Assembly (NCBI RefSeq): GCF_028583425.1
Contig: NC_072791.1
Location: 32,867,368 to 32,931,367, forward strand
DNA from: Eublepharis macularius
Lineage: Eukaryota; Chordata; Lepidosauria; Squamata; Eublepharidae
DNA length: 64,000 nucleotides
Direction: 5' to 3'
Shown: positions 45,126-53,960 of the stretch, piece by piece
How positions within the stretch are numbered: position 1 is the first letter of the stretch
Layout of the letters: each line of letters starts with the position of its first letter
Made by a program: the position numbers and the translations under genes
The notes under the pieces: model-generated
What the model saw: the letters and a program-made list of their open reading frames with translations, nothing else
What the model was told of the DNA's origin: nothing
The model's database searches: none

Positions 45126-48100
45126 AAACAAATTCCCCCATGGTTTGTATGGGTAGCGAGTATGAAAAGCTTCAGTTAATCTAGGAGCATGAACATGTAC
45201 AGAGTTCACCCACTCATCATAACCAGAATCAAAGTCTTTCCACCTAATGAGGTAAAAAAGTTGGTTACGTTTGAATTTAGAGTCCAGAATTTGTTGTACT
45301 TCATAGTGTATTTGGTCATCTATTAGAGTTGGAATGGGTGGAGCTTTGACGTGCCATTTGTCATCGGTTGGGGCTCTTTTTAAGAGACTGACATGGAATG
45401 TATCATGAACATGGCGCAAATTTTTTGGTAAATTTACGGCAACAGTCACTTTGTTGATTACTTTGCGCACAGGAAAAGGTCCGAGGAACTTCAATGCTAG
45501 TTTGCGGCTGGTTTGGGCCAGTTTTAAATTCTTGGTAGAAATGTAGACATGATCTCCAGGATGTAAATCCCAATCGGCCGCACGATGGCGATCTGCGTAT
45601 TTTTTGTAATCCTGCTTGGCTTTCTCGAGGTGTTGTTTTATAAGAGTCCATTGGTGAGCGGCCTCCCCCCACCATGAGGATACATCCGGCGAACTAGGGG
45701 AATGAAGAGGTGGAGTGTCCAACGGGAAAGGGTTGAAGTGAACTCCATATACAACCTTGAACGGAGCCTCCCCAGTGGAAGCATGTACACTGTTGTTGTA
45801 TGAGAACTCAGCTAGAGGGAGAAGGTCCACCCAATTATCTTGCTGGAAATTAATGTAGCAACGAAGGAACTGCTCTAAAATCTGATTAGTTTTTTCGGAT
45901 TGTCCGTCGGTTTGTGGGTGGTGGCTTGAACTGACTCCTTGTTCAATATTCAACATTTGTAAAAGCTCCCGCCAGAAGTTGGCAACGAACTGTCCGCCGC
46001 GATCCGAAATCACCTTGGACGGAAAAGAATGTAATTTTACAATGTGTTTCAAGAATAAATCCGCCAATTTTCGAGCGGTGGGTACAGCCTTACATGGAAT
46101 AAAATGTGCTTGTTTGGAGAACAGATCTACCACTACTAAAATGCAATTATGTCCTTTTGAATTGGGCAAATCAGTGATAAAGTCCATGGATATTATTTCC
46201 CAAGGTCGGTTAGGTGTCTCTAACGGTTGTAGGAGACCCGGAGGTTTCCCTTTCCGAGTTTTGGCGCTGAGGCAAATGGGGCAGGAACCAACATATTGAG
46301 AAATGTCCTTGCGCATGCCCGGCCACCAGAATTGCCGTTGTATTAAATGTAACGTTTTTAGGTATCCATAATGACCGGCCGTGGGGGCATCGTGACATCG
46401 CTGTAGGACCCCCCGTCGGAGGCTGTCCGGGACATAAAGTTTGGTTCCGGCTAGCCAATCCCCCTGTGGGGATTGAATCAGTTTGGTTTTGGGTGCTTTA
46501 CCCCCCTCCTTCTCCACTTCAGCTTTAAGTTTCGTTTTCCACTCTTGGCTGTGCGGGAGGGGCTGGCTTGCTCGGCTGCGGGTAGTCACCACGCCTCCCA
46601 ATTGCGTAGGTGAGAAGACTGTGTCTATAGCCTCCTCCCTTTTGCTTTTGTGTTGGGGCATGCGCGATAGGGCGTCGGCAAGAAAGTTAGTTTTGCCCGG
46701 GAGGTAATTTAAAGTGAAATTGAATTTGGAAAAGAATTCTGCCCATCGTAATTGTTTGGCGTTTAGTCTGCGAGGGCTTCGAAGGGCCTCCAGATTTTTA
46801 TGATCAGTCCAAACCTCGAAAGGGTGCCTCGCCCCTTCTAGCCAATGCCGCCAGTTAGTGAGGGCCGCTTTGACAGCGAAGGCTTCCTTCTCCCATACAT
46901 TCCAATTCCTCTCAGCCTCAGAGAATTTCCTTGAAAGGAATGCACAAGGCCGCAGCCTTTCATCCTCCCCCTTCTGCAATAATACCGCTCCAATGGCCGT
47001 ATCGCTGGCGTCGACCTGCACTACGAAAGGACAGTTTTCGTTGGGGTGGGAGAGGACGGGTTCTGTAACGAACTGCCCTTTTAGGCATTCAAAGGCTGTT
47101 TGGCAATCGGATGTCCAGTGTATTCTGGAGGAGGGTTTCTTTGCCTGGTCCCCTTTATCTTTGGTTTTTAATAGTTCTGTTAGGGGGAGCGTGATTTGCG
47201 CGAAATTTGCAATAAAGTCTCTGTAAAAGTTGGCAAAACCCAGGAAGGACTGTAGTTCTTTACGGGTGGTGGGAGTTTGCCATTCTTGGATCGCTTGTAT
47301 TTTAGATGGATCCATCTTCAAACCCTCTGAGGAAATACAGTAACCAAGGTAAGTGAGCTCGGTTTTATGGAATTCACATTTGGATAACTTGATGGGCAGT
47401 TTATTTTTCATTAACGTAGCCAGAACTTTTTGGACTAGTTGAATGTGGTCCTCCTTGGTGTCTGAGTAAATTAACACATCATCAAGGTACACCACAACTC
47501 CTTTATAGAGGAATTCATGTAAGACTTCATTTATCATGGACATGAAAACGGACGGGGCTCCCGCCAAACCAAACGGCATAACTAAGTACTCAAACTGTCC
47601 GAGGGGCGTATTAAACGCTGTCTTCCATTCATCCCCTGCCTTAATACGAACGTGGAAGTAAGCATCTTTCAAATCTAATTTCGTAAAGATCTTACCTTGG
47701 GCCACGACGTTGAGGAGGTCTCGGATGAGTGGGATGGGATAGGCGTTGTTGGTTGACACCGCATTAAGTCCTCTAAAATCCGTGCATAGCCGGAGTCCCC
47801 CATCTTTTTTCTTTACGAAGAGGACCGGAGCCGCATGGGGACTATTGGCTGGGCGGATGAATCCCCTTTGGAGATTGGTGTCGATGAATCTTCTAAGCTC
47901 TTCCCGTTCACGGGGATTCATAGGGTAGAGTCGGCCTTTGGGCAGTGAGGCCCCGGGTAATATCTCTACTGCGCAGTCGGTTCTCCTGTGCGGGGGCAAA
48001 GTATTGGCTTCTTCTTCGGAGAAAGCGTTCAAGAAAGGCCAATAATATTCGGGTATTTGTTTTATGTCCTCCCGGGTGAGAAGAGCCTTTTCGGTGTGGG

Positions 48101-48593
48101 AGGGATCACTGCCCCAATTTTGGTCCCATCGATGGGTTTTACAGTTGGCGTGATTGAAGGTAACGCACCCTTCTGCCCAATTTATGTGGGGGTTGTGATC
48201 ACAAAGCCACTTGCTGCCTAGAATTAATGGGTATTTGGCAGTAGAGCTGATGACGAAAGATCTTTTCTCCCAGTGTTGGCCCATGCCTGTGACCACTGGA
48301 ATTGTTTCTGTGGTAACAGGGTTCATATTGGTGCCATCCATTTGTTCAAAAATCACCGGGTTTTGCAATTCGCGGACTGGTAGGACCAGTCCGTTGACTA
48401 GGGCTGGGGCGATGATGTCTCTCGAACAGCCCGAGTCGATGAGAGCTTGTACACGGATGTGCATCTTCCTCTCCGGGTTAAGCAAAGTCACAGGCATGAA
48501 TAATATGGACCCAGGCGGCCGGTCCCGTGTAGGGACGGGCTTGGGGTGGATCTGTCGTTTGGGCCCTTTTACGACAGATCCATTTCGTTTCCC
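45123..48593 (-). CDS. pol: Chromovirus Pol (protease, RT, RNase H, integrase, chromodomain)
   Basis: Read after the -1 shift at 48593; the open frame extends upstream to 48866 as overlap with gag. Numbering from 48866: aspartic protease ALIDSGCSRDI (DSG at about 144); RT with LKDAYFHVRI, FGLAGAPSVF and the catalytic YLDD at 460-463; RNase H starting VVQVDASDTAIGAV; integrase zinc finger (CHDAPTAGHYG to CPICLS) and core with MDFITDLP, ISDRGGQF and HPQTDGQSEKTNQ (D, D, E present); C-terminal chromodomain from about 1187 (YEVQQILDSK, YLIRWKDFD, EWV). Chromodomains can steer integration to marked chromatin. No stop or frameshift, all catalytic residues in place. Confidence 0.93.
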   Translation of the reverse strand, partial: GKRNGSVVKGPKRQIHPKPVPTRDRPPGSILFMPVTLLNPERKMHIRVQALIDSGCSRDIIAPALVNGLVLPVRELQNPVIFEQMDGTNMNPVTTETIPVVTGMGQHWEKRSFVISSTAKYPLILGSKWLCDHNPHINWAEGCVTFNHANCKTHRWDQNWGSDPSHTEKALLTREDIKQIPEYYWPFLNAFSEEEANTLPPHRRTDCAVEILPGASLPKGRLYPMNPREREELRRFIDTNLQRGFIRPANSPHAAPVLFVKKKDGGLRLCTDFRGLNAVSTNNAYPIPLIRDLLNVVAQGKIFTKLDLKDAYFHVRIKAGDEWKTAFNTPLGQFEYLVMPFGLAGAPSVFMSMINEVLHEFLYKGVVVYLDDVLIYSDTKEDHIQLVQKVLATLMKNKLPIKLSKCEFHKTELTYLGYCISSEGLKMDPSKIQAIQEWQTPTTRKELQSFLGFANFYRDFIANFAQITLPLTELLKTKDKGDQAKKPSSRIHWTSDCQTAFECLKGQFVTEPVLSHPNENCPFVVQVDASDTAIGAVLLQKGEDERLRPCAFLSRKFSEAERNWNVWEKEAFAVKAALTNWRHWLEGARHPFEVWTDHKNLEALRSPRRLNAKQLRWAEFFSKFNFTLNYLPGKTNFLADALSRMPQHKSKREEAIDTVFSPTQLGGVVTTRSRASQPLPHSQEWKTKLKAEVEKEGGKAPKTKLIQSPQGDWLAGTKLYVPDSLRRGVLQRCHDAPTAGHYGYLKTLHLIQRQFWWPGMRKDISQYVGSCPICLSAKTRKGKPPGLLQPLETPNRPWEIISMDFITDLPNSKGHNCILVVVDLFSKQAHFIPCKAVPTARKLADLFLKHIVKLHSFPSKVISDRGGQFVANFWRELLQMLNIEQGVSSSHHPQTDGQSEKTNQILEQFLRCYINFQQDNWVDLLPLAEFSYNNSVHASTGEAPFKVVYGVHFNPFPLDTPPLHSPSSPDVSSWWGEAAHQWTLIKQHLEKAKQDYKKYADRHRAADWDLHPGDHVYISTKNLKLAQTSRKLALKFLGPFPVRKVINKVTVAVNLPKNLRHVHDTFHVSLLKRAPTDDKWHVKAPPIPTLIDDQIHYEVQQILDSKFKRNQLFYLIRWKDFDSGYDEWVNSVHVHAPRLTEAFHTRYPYKPWGNLF
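48548..48593 (-). promoter_or_regulatory. -1 ribosomal frameshift signal between gag and pol
   Basis: On the minus strand the heptamer GGGAAAC (48593-48587) stands in the gag phase as G GGA AAC, the X XXY YYZ pattern. A 5-nt spacer (gaaat) follows. Then comes a perfect 11-bp stem, GGATCTGTCGT (48581-48571) with ACGACAGATCC (48558-48548), around a 12-nt loop that contains GGGCCC and could pair with GCCC just downstream to make a pseudoknot. The gag stop codon begins at the last base of the left arm (48571). PEG10 and sushi elements are known to use the same heptamer. Confidence 0.85.
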
Positions 48594-51274
48594 GACTGAG
48601 GGCTTTCTGGATTCCCCTCTACATTTGGGGAAGCGGGGTCGTATTCCATGATTTCTTCCGCCTCTAACCCCCTGTCTGAGGCAGGTCGCAGGGGAGCGCC
48701 GCGACCTCTGCCCGTTCTGGGAGCCGGTGTCGGGCGTTGGAATGGAGGAAATGGGGTAGGGGTTGGACGCCGTAGTTGGAGTGGAGGTCTTTGCACAGGC
48801 CGGTAGGGGCATTGTGCTGCAAAGTGACCGGCTTGTCCACATTGCAAACACAACCCTTGCTGCCATCTAGCATCTCTCGCTCCGCGAGTTGCGTATCCAG
48901 CGCCCCGTCCTCCCTTCTGTAAAGTCAGAGGGCGTCTTTGTCCCGTTTGTTGCTGTTGTTCAACCAAGCGGACTTCCAAAATGCGATTTTCAACTTCGCA
49001 CGCGAGTTGGATCCAGCCCAATAGAGTAGGTGGGTTGTCCTGCATAAGGGCTCTATCTAGGAGCCTCGGGTTCAGCCCTTGTTTGAACAGGATAATTTTG
49101 GTGGATTCCTCACACCTAGGGCATTTAGCAGCTAGTTGTCGGAATTTCGTAACATAGTCTCTTGCCGACATGCTGCCTTGTCTAATGGCTTGCAATTCTG
49201 TTCGGGCCCTAGTTTCCTCTAAGGGGTCTTCGTATTGTGCTCGAATAGCATCCACCAACCCCTGGAGAGTATTGAGTTCCGGGGCCCCAATATTGTATAG
49301 TCCTACATACCAGTCTGCTGCTTTGCCTTGTAAACGAGAACCGAGATGCTCGATTTGGCTGGCCTCGCTACCAAAGAGGTGTCCCCACCGGTTGAAGAAT
49401 TGTACTACCTGCACTAGGAAAAATCCGAGTTTGGAGGGATCCCCGTCAAAAGTAGCTTCCAGTTTCACCCAGCCCATGGGAAGGTCTTGTCTCGGAGCTG
49501 GTGCTGGGTAAAAGTCCATCGGAACCATCAAGGGCCCTTGCGGCACGGGGAGGGGTTGTTGGGGCCATGGTTGTGGCAGCGGCGCTGGCTGTGCTGGCGG
49601 CGGTAGCCCCGGCTGGGCTGGTGGCGGCGGCACCGGCTGGGCTGGCGGCGGTAACACCGGCTGGGCTGGCGGTGGTGGTCTTGGTTGGGTTGGAGGCGGC
49701 AACCGCGGCCGGGCTGGCGGTGGCAACACCGGAGGCGTCGGCTGTAGCGGTTGAGGTGGAGGTGGCCGTAGAGGTTGGGCCATGATCGGCCGCTGTGGGG
49801 CGGGTCGGCGGGGTCGTAGTGGTATAGGCCCCACCGGTTGATTAGGAGGTGGTAATATTGGTTGGTCTGGAGGCAAACGTATCGGTTGTTGCAGAGGTAT
49901 TAGTTGCGGTCGAAGCGGGAGGGGCCGCAGCAGCGAAGGCCTGATGGGTGCTGGGCCGCGCGGGCTTGCCCCTCCTGGCGTCGTTACTCTGGGAAGCAGA
50001 GGCTGTTCCCGTGGCACTGGTAGACCTTCCCTGGGAATTTGCTGAATGGGAATAACTTCTGGCGGTTGGTGTGGCGACCCCTCCCTTGGAGGAGCCGGAG
50101 GCTCTTCTGACTGATCCGGTCGGACCGTTATTGGGGAAGCTGGAGGGGGTATCACCGGCGACGTGGTCGGACGGGTTGGCCCTTCTTCACCGTCTCTAGG
50201 CACCTCAGCTGGAGTATCTCCGGGAGGTGGATCCCCGTCCGGTCTAGGGGGTTCCGTCGGAGCTTCTCCAGGCACCTCAACTGGAGTATCCCCGGGAGTC
50301 GGAACTTCTTCCAGTCTAGGGAGTTCCGAGGGAGTTTTTCCCGGTTCCCCAGGACAGGTTTCCTCCTCTCCTTCCAATCTGGGAGGGTCGATAGGGCCCT
50401 CGCCCGTGAGGCGGGATCCTTCTTCACCCTCAGCAGGGTAACTTGAGTGCGGCGGCTGCCACGGGACGATATCCCTCATATGGGGAATAACACTTTGTAG
50501 TGTTGCTATTTGTACGGCCATCTCTTCAGGTGATGGTCTTTCGCCTGCTACCATCACCGAGAGCAGATGTATGGCATGAGCTAGGCTGTCCTCCATGTCG
50601 ATCAATCTAGCTTCCAGCTGTTGGATTCGACTTGGACCTGGTTGTCCCATTGTAGAACCTCCTGCGGCGGCGGCTACCGGGGAAAACGGCCCCCAGGGTG
50701 GAGGGTCTCCCTGATCGTCTTGCGATCTCGCTGCTAGAATTCCTTTGGCTAGGCCCGTCACTGCCGAAATGCCGGAATCTACAGCAAGGGTGCGATTTTG
50801 CATCTGCGCCCAACTTGATTCGGGAACCTCCTGTGGCTCCTTCCACTGGGCCAGTTCCGAATAATCCCAACTTAGGACGCCGCGGCGGGATGTGTCCCAT
50901 TCCGTGTGCTCGGTCGTCCTATTCCAAAACAGCCACGGTTGGCTGCTGTCAAATTCAGGGACTGTCTCTAGGCTCCGGCGCCCGTCCATGGATAATTGTC
51001 GGTGCACCCCACTGGCCCTGCGCTCCCTCGTTTCTCGGGGTCTGGGTCCCCACTCCGACGGGGTGGGTAACGAGAACAAGGGGAGGGCGGTGGCTGTCGG
51101 CCTTTCCCCTCCACTGCCGAGATCGATGAGAGGCGGGGTAGTATTCGAAGCTCCGTTCCCCGTTGGTACAGGCTCCTGGGGTTGCACTGGTTGTTCGTCG
51201 GGAGTCGCATACGGATCAAACAAAGGATCCCTGTCCGGGACTGCCTTGGATTCCGCTGGGCCCGACTCAGGCAT
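48569..51274 (-). CDS. gag: Chromovirus Gag
   Basis: About 901 codons from the first ATG at 51274 to the TAA at 48569-48571. The N-terminal part is acidic and disordered. A very proline-rich middle follows, with PPPAQP-type repeats (roughly 49550-49900). The capsid-like core begins near WVKLEATFDGDPSKL and includes GRLQ-type and EETRARTELQAIRQGSMSA helices. A single zinc knuckle CLQCGQAGHFAAQC lies about 93 residues from the end. The long proline-rich insert makes it larger than usual for the family. It ends in the frameshift signal that leads into pol. It would assemble the particle and bind the element's RNA. Confidence 0.9.
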   Translation of the reverse strand: MPESGPAESKAVPDRDPLFDPYATPDEQPVQPQEPVPTGNGASNTTPPLIDLGSGGERPTATALPLFSLPTPSEWGPRPRETRERRASGVHRQLSMDGRRSLETVPEFDSSQPWLFWNRTTEHTEWDTSRRGVLSWDYSELAQWKEPQEVPESSWAQMQNRTLAVDSGISAVTGLAKGILAARSQDDQGDPPPWGPFSPVAAAAGGSTMGQPGPSRIQQLEARLIDMEDSLAHAIHLLSVMVAGERPSPEEMAVQIATLQSVIPHMRDIVPWQPPHSSYPAEGEEGSRLTGEGPIDPPRLEGEEETCPGEPGKTPSELPRLEEVPTPGDTPVEVPGEAPTEPPRPDGDPPPGDTPAEVPRDGEEGPTRPTTSPVIPPPASPITVRPDQSEEPPAPPREGSPHQPPEVIPIQQIPREGLPVPREQPLLPRVTTPGGASPRGPAPIRPSLLRPLPLRPQLIPLQQPIRLPPDQPILPPPNQPVGPIPLRPRRPAPQRPIMAQPLRPPPPQPLQPTPPVLPPPARPRLPPPTQPRPPPPAQPVLPPPAQPVPPPPAQPGLPPPAQPAPLPQPWPQQPLPVPQGPLMVPMDFYPAPAPRQDLPMGWVKLEATFDGDPSKLGFFLVQVVQFFNRWGHLFGSEASQIEHLGSRLQGKAADWYVGLYNIGAPELNTLQGLVDAIRAQYEDPLEETRARTELQAIRQGSMSARDYVTKFRQLAAKCPRCEESTKIILFKQGLNPRLLDRALMQDNPPTLLGWIQLACEVENRILEVRLVEQQQQTGQRRPLTLQKGGRGAGYATRGARDARWQQGLCLQCGQAGHFAAQCPYRPVQRPPLQLRRPTPTPFPPFQRPTPAPRTGRGRGAPLRPASDRGLEAEEIMEYDPASPNVEGNPESPQSGNEMDLS

Positions 51275-51275
51275 G

Positions 51276-51286
51276 ATTGGTAACAA
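51276..51286 (-). promoter_or_regulatory. Chromovirus primer-binding site, self-priming type
   Basis: Two nucleotides after the 5' LTR the minus strand reads TTGTTACCAAT. No tRNA 3' end is evident (no TGG start). It is the exact 11-nt complement of ATTGGTAACAA within the element's own LTR (minus strand 51448-51438). Tf1 and, by proposal, sushi elements prime reverse transcription by folding their own RNA in this way. Confidence 0.65.
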
Positions 51287-51288
51287 AA

Positions 51289-51705
51289 TGTCAGACTGTG
51301 GCTAAATAATGTCCTTCTCACAGGTTCCCCTTTACACGCAAACAAGAGTCCATTGTTTGAATAAGGAAACTTTACTGTAGAAATGGTTCATTATAGTCCA
51401 CTGTCCTGAATAGGAGACTCAGGATGGTACAAGATCATTGTTACCAATGAAGGGCAAAGCATGAGGTACAAAGTAACAGTTCCCAGCTGCACCAGCCTCC
51501 CCCCATAGTTTTCAAAACAACATCTTTCAGTCTTGGGAAGTTGCTCCCTCTCAAGGCCAATCCTTGGTGGAACGGTGTTAGACAAAACAATCTCATCCGG
51601 TGAGAAATCTGCTTGGGAACTGGTGCACCTGTGGGGAAAGCACTTAAACACTAGAAGCATTAGAAAATGGAGTTAGTACAGTTTATATATACACTGGACC
51701 TGACA
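51289..51705 (-). repeat. Chromovirus 5' LTR
   Basis: First LTR in the element's own direction. A TATATATAAA box lies only about 15 nt from its start (plus strand 51682-51695). An 11-nt sequence at 51438-51448 is complementary to the primer-binding site just outside the LTR. Confidence 0.92.
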
Positions 51706-51710
51706 CAGGA
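51706..51710 (+). repeat. Target-site duplication of the chromovirus, right
   Basis: CAGGA, identical to 44690-44694. It also marks where the Gmr1-like reading frame resumes. Confidence 0.93.
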
Positions 51711-52960
51711 TGGGTCAGAACCAATGACAGATGAAGTCCTTGCCCCTCTCCAGCAACGCCAGCTGCAGGCCTTATTACAGGAGCTCCACAGCAGCTTCTC
51801 TAACCAGCTGGGGTGGACTAAGCTCGTGAGCCATGCCATCCCAACACCTGAGGGTCGGGTGGAACGTGCACCTTGGCGGCCCCTACCGCACAAGCAGTGG
51901 GAGGCTGTCAATAATGAAGTGGTGGAGATGTTACGACTAGGGGTGATTGAACCCTCCAATACTGCATGGAGGAGTCCCATCGTGTTGATCCCCAAGCCCA
52001 ATGGATCTATAAGATTCTACGTCGACTATAGAGAAGTCAACAAGCTAGCAAAATTCGACACATACCCCATGCCCCAGGCTGAAATGCTCATAGACCAACT
52101 AAGGGTGGCCCGTTATTTATCAGCACTAGACCTTATGAAAGGATACTGGTAGGTGCCAATGGAGCCAGCGAACAAGGGCTGTTTTAGTTCCAGGTCATGT
52201 CATTCGGGCTGCACGGAGCCACAGCCACTTTACAGCGGTTAGTGGACTGGGTGTTGGCCCAATACCAAGGATTCATGGCTGCTTACATCGACAATATCCT
52301 CATCTACAGCTCTGACTGGGAGTCTTATCTACGACACCTACACCAGATGCTGCAGGCGCTGCGGGCAGCAAGCCTCAGGACCAACCCTCACAAGAGCCAC
52401 TTGGGCTTTCAGGAACTTAAGTACTTGAAATTTATAGTTGGAAAAGGAGTACTTCAGCCTCTCCCTGACAAAGTATCCACCCTGAAGCATTGCCCCCTCC
52501 CAGGAACCAAACACCAACTCCACTGGTTCCTGGGGCTGGTTGGGTGGGTAGTACAGCAAGTTCATTGCAGCCTTTGCAAGTCGGGCCAGCCCCCTGACAG
52601 ATGCCCTGTGGAAAGAGCAACCCAAGTGCATAGTGTGGACCGAGGCCCACCGCCAGGCCTTTCAGGATCTTCATACCGCCTTGTCCCAGTCACCGGTTCT
52701 CAAGAACCCAGATTTCTCACAGCCTTTCATCATGCAAACAGACTCATCTGACACCGGCTTGGGAGCCGTGTTGTCCCAGGAGATCAACGGACAGTAGTAC
52801 CCCATCTGGTTCTTGAGCTGCAAGCTACAGCTAGCGGAAAGGAAATATGCGGTTGTGGGAAAGGAGGCCCTAGCGAACAAGTGGGATGTCAGGGCCTTAC
52901 AATATTACCTGGGTAACAACCCCTTCGTGTTGGTCACAGACCACTCCCCCTCCTGTGGAT
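51711..52960 (+). pseudogene. Gmr1-like reverse transcriptase and RNase H region
   Basis: The RT is seen as EVVEMLRLGVIEPSNTAWRS, PIVLIPKPNGSIRF, YLSALDLMKGYW (stop follows at 52150), then MSFGLHGATATLQRLVD and AAYIDNILIYS. The usual Y-x-D-D box reads YIDN, so the second catalytic aspartate is lost. RNase H is seen in another frame as QTDSSDTGLGAVLSQEI with a stop, then AERKYAVVGKEALA and VLVTDHS. Several stops and shifts; inactive. Confidence 0.78.
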
Positions 52961-53067
52961 GTCCCACATGACGACACACCACCAACCAGGAAGAGACCAT
53001 GCCAACACCGACTTCATGTCTCGGATGTTCAGTGATGAGATGCCTGGAGCCGCTCACTCAAGGGGAA

Positions 53068-53960
53068 GTGTCTGGGGATGGTGCCCCAGCCTGACCACAA
53101 CCCCATAGATGCCCCGCATGCCCCAGACTGGACTCAACTGCGGCCACAGCAGGATGGCGGAGCCAGCCCCGGGGAAGACAGCAGTGGCACCAACTTGAGC
53201 AGAGACGAGTGGCAGCGGCGTGGGAGCAGGCACAGGAGAAGGGGAAGAGCAGCAACTGATTGACCAGGTGAGCCACGAGCCAAGTGGCCGTGACGAAGAT
53301 GGGTGATGGAGGCAGCTGTGGCAACACGCCCCAACGGCATGGTTGGTCATTGGCACTGACCCAGCCGGGCTCGAGGGTGCAGCCAACCAACCTGCCGCCA
53401 GCAGGGCGGGGCCCAATTGGTCACCTGGCCCCAGGAGCACAGTGTTGGCCACTTAGGGGGTGGGCAGCCAGGCTGACCTGGTAGAGGGCAGGCGGAAGTC
53501 AAAAAACCCAGGTGGCGGGGCCAGTCACCCAGGGCCTGATGCTGGGCCTGCACCCATCAGGGGTGAAGGGCCCAATGGCCTGCTGGGCAGGGGGTGGGAC
53601 CAGCAGGTGTAGCCATGGCTGGCACAGGTGGTGGAGATCGCCCTGGGTGTGTGTGGTTGGGAAAGTGAGGCTGGACTGGCCCTAGGGTAGGGGAGGGATA
53701 AAAGGAGGGCTCAGACTCCTGACCGGGGAGGAAAACGGAGAGGACCATGCCTGATGTGAAGGGCGGCCTCTCTGGGAGGGCAGGTTTTCCCTGAGCACTC
53801 CACCCTGCCCCTGCCCCATTATGAGGTCTTAAGGGAGGAGACCTCATGATGCGGGGGTGTGATAGGCCAGACAGGCGGCCTTTGGGAGCAGGAAAGCCAG
53901 GTGAGCCCAGCCCCCCCCCCAGGCAACACGGCGGACAGGCATGCAGCACCAGGGGCAATA
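53068..53960 (+). repeat. 3' LTR of the Gmr1-like element
   Basis: Starts near tgtctggggatggtgcccca, similar to 42610-42899 over its first 320 bp. Contains a possible TATA box, gggataaaagga, near 53695. The right border near 53960 is a guess from the end of the GC-rich sequence. Confidence 0.55.

Larger units (their letters stand above)
44695..51705 (-). mobile_element. Chromodomain Ty3/Gypsy retrotransposon (chromovirus), near-intact
   Basis: 7011 bp, minus strand, inside the older Gmr1-like element. Two 417-bp LTRs (TGTCAG...CTGACA on the plus strand) differ at a single position (44917 C, 51511 T) and are flanked by a perfect 5-bp duplication, CAGGA. gag and pol are both uninterrupted and overlap in the -1 phase. 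Pol has protease, RT, RNase H, integrase and a C-terminal chromodomain. The gag core (ATFDGDPSKLGFFLVQ) resembles the sushi-class Gag from which mammalian RTL/PEG10 genes derive. All signals point to a recent and perhaps still active element, placed antisense to CATSPERB copy B in its intron 4. Confidence 0.95.
42608..53960 (+). mobile_element. Gmr1-like Ty3/Gypsy element, decayed, split by a younger element
   Basis: An old LTR element in the sense orientation in intron 4. Its parts read protease (42930-43340), integrase (43430-44270), then after the 7-kb chromovirus insertion RT (51710-52750) and RNase H (52680-52960). Integrase before RT is unusual for Ty3/Gypsy and is known from Gmr1-type elements. 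Removing the inserted element and one copy of its 5-bp duplication rejoins the sequence, so the order is not made by the insertion. gag and most of the 5' LTR are missing. Both outer borders are approximate. Confidence 0.75.

Noticed and set aside
48211-48651. Plus-strand open frames opposite pol and gag
   Set aside because: Antisense shadows of the coding strand without any recognised motif.
49501-49785. Alanine/valine-rich open frame on the plus strand
   Set aside because: It is the antisense of the proline-rich repeats of the chromovirus gag; low complexity, no domain.
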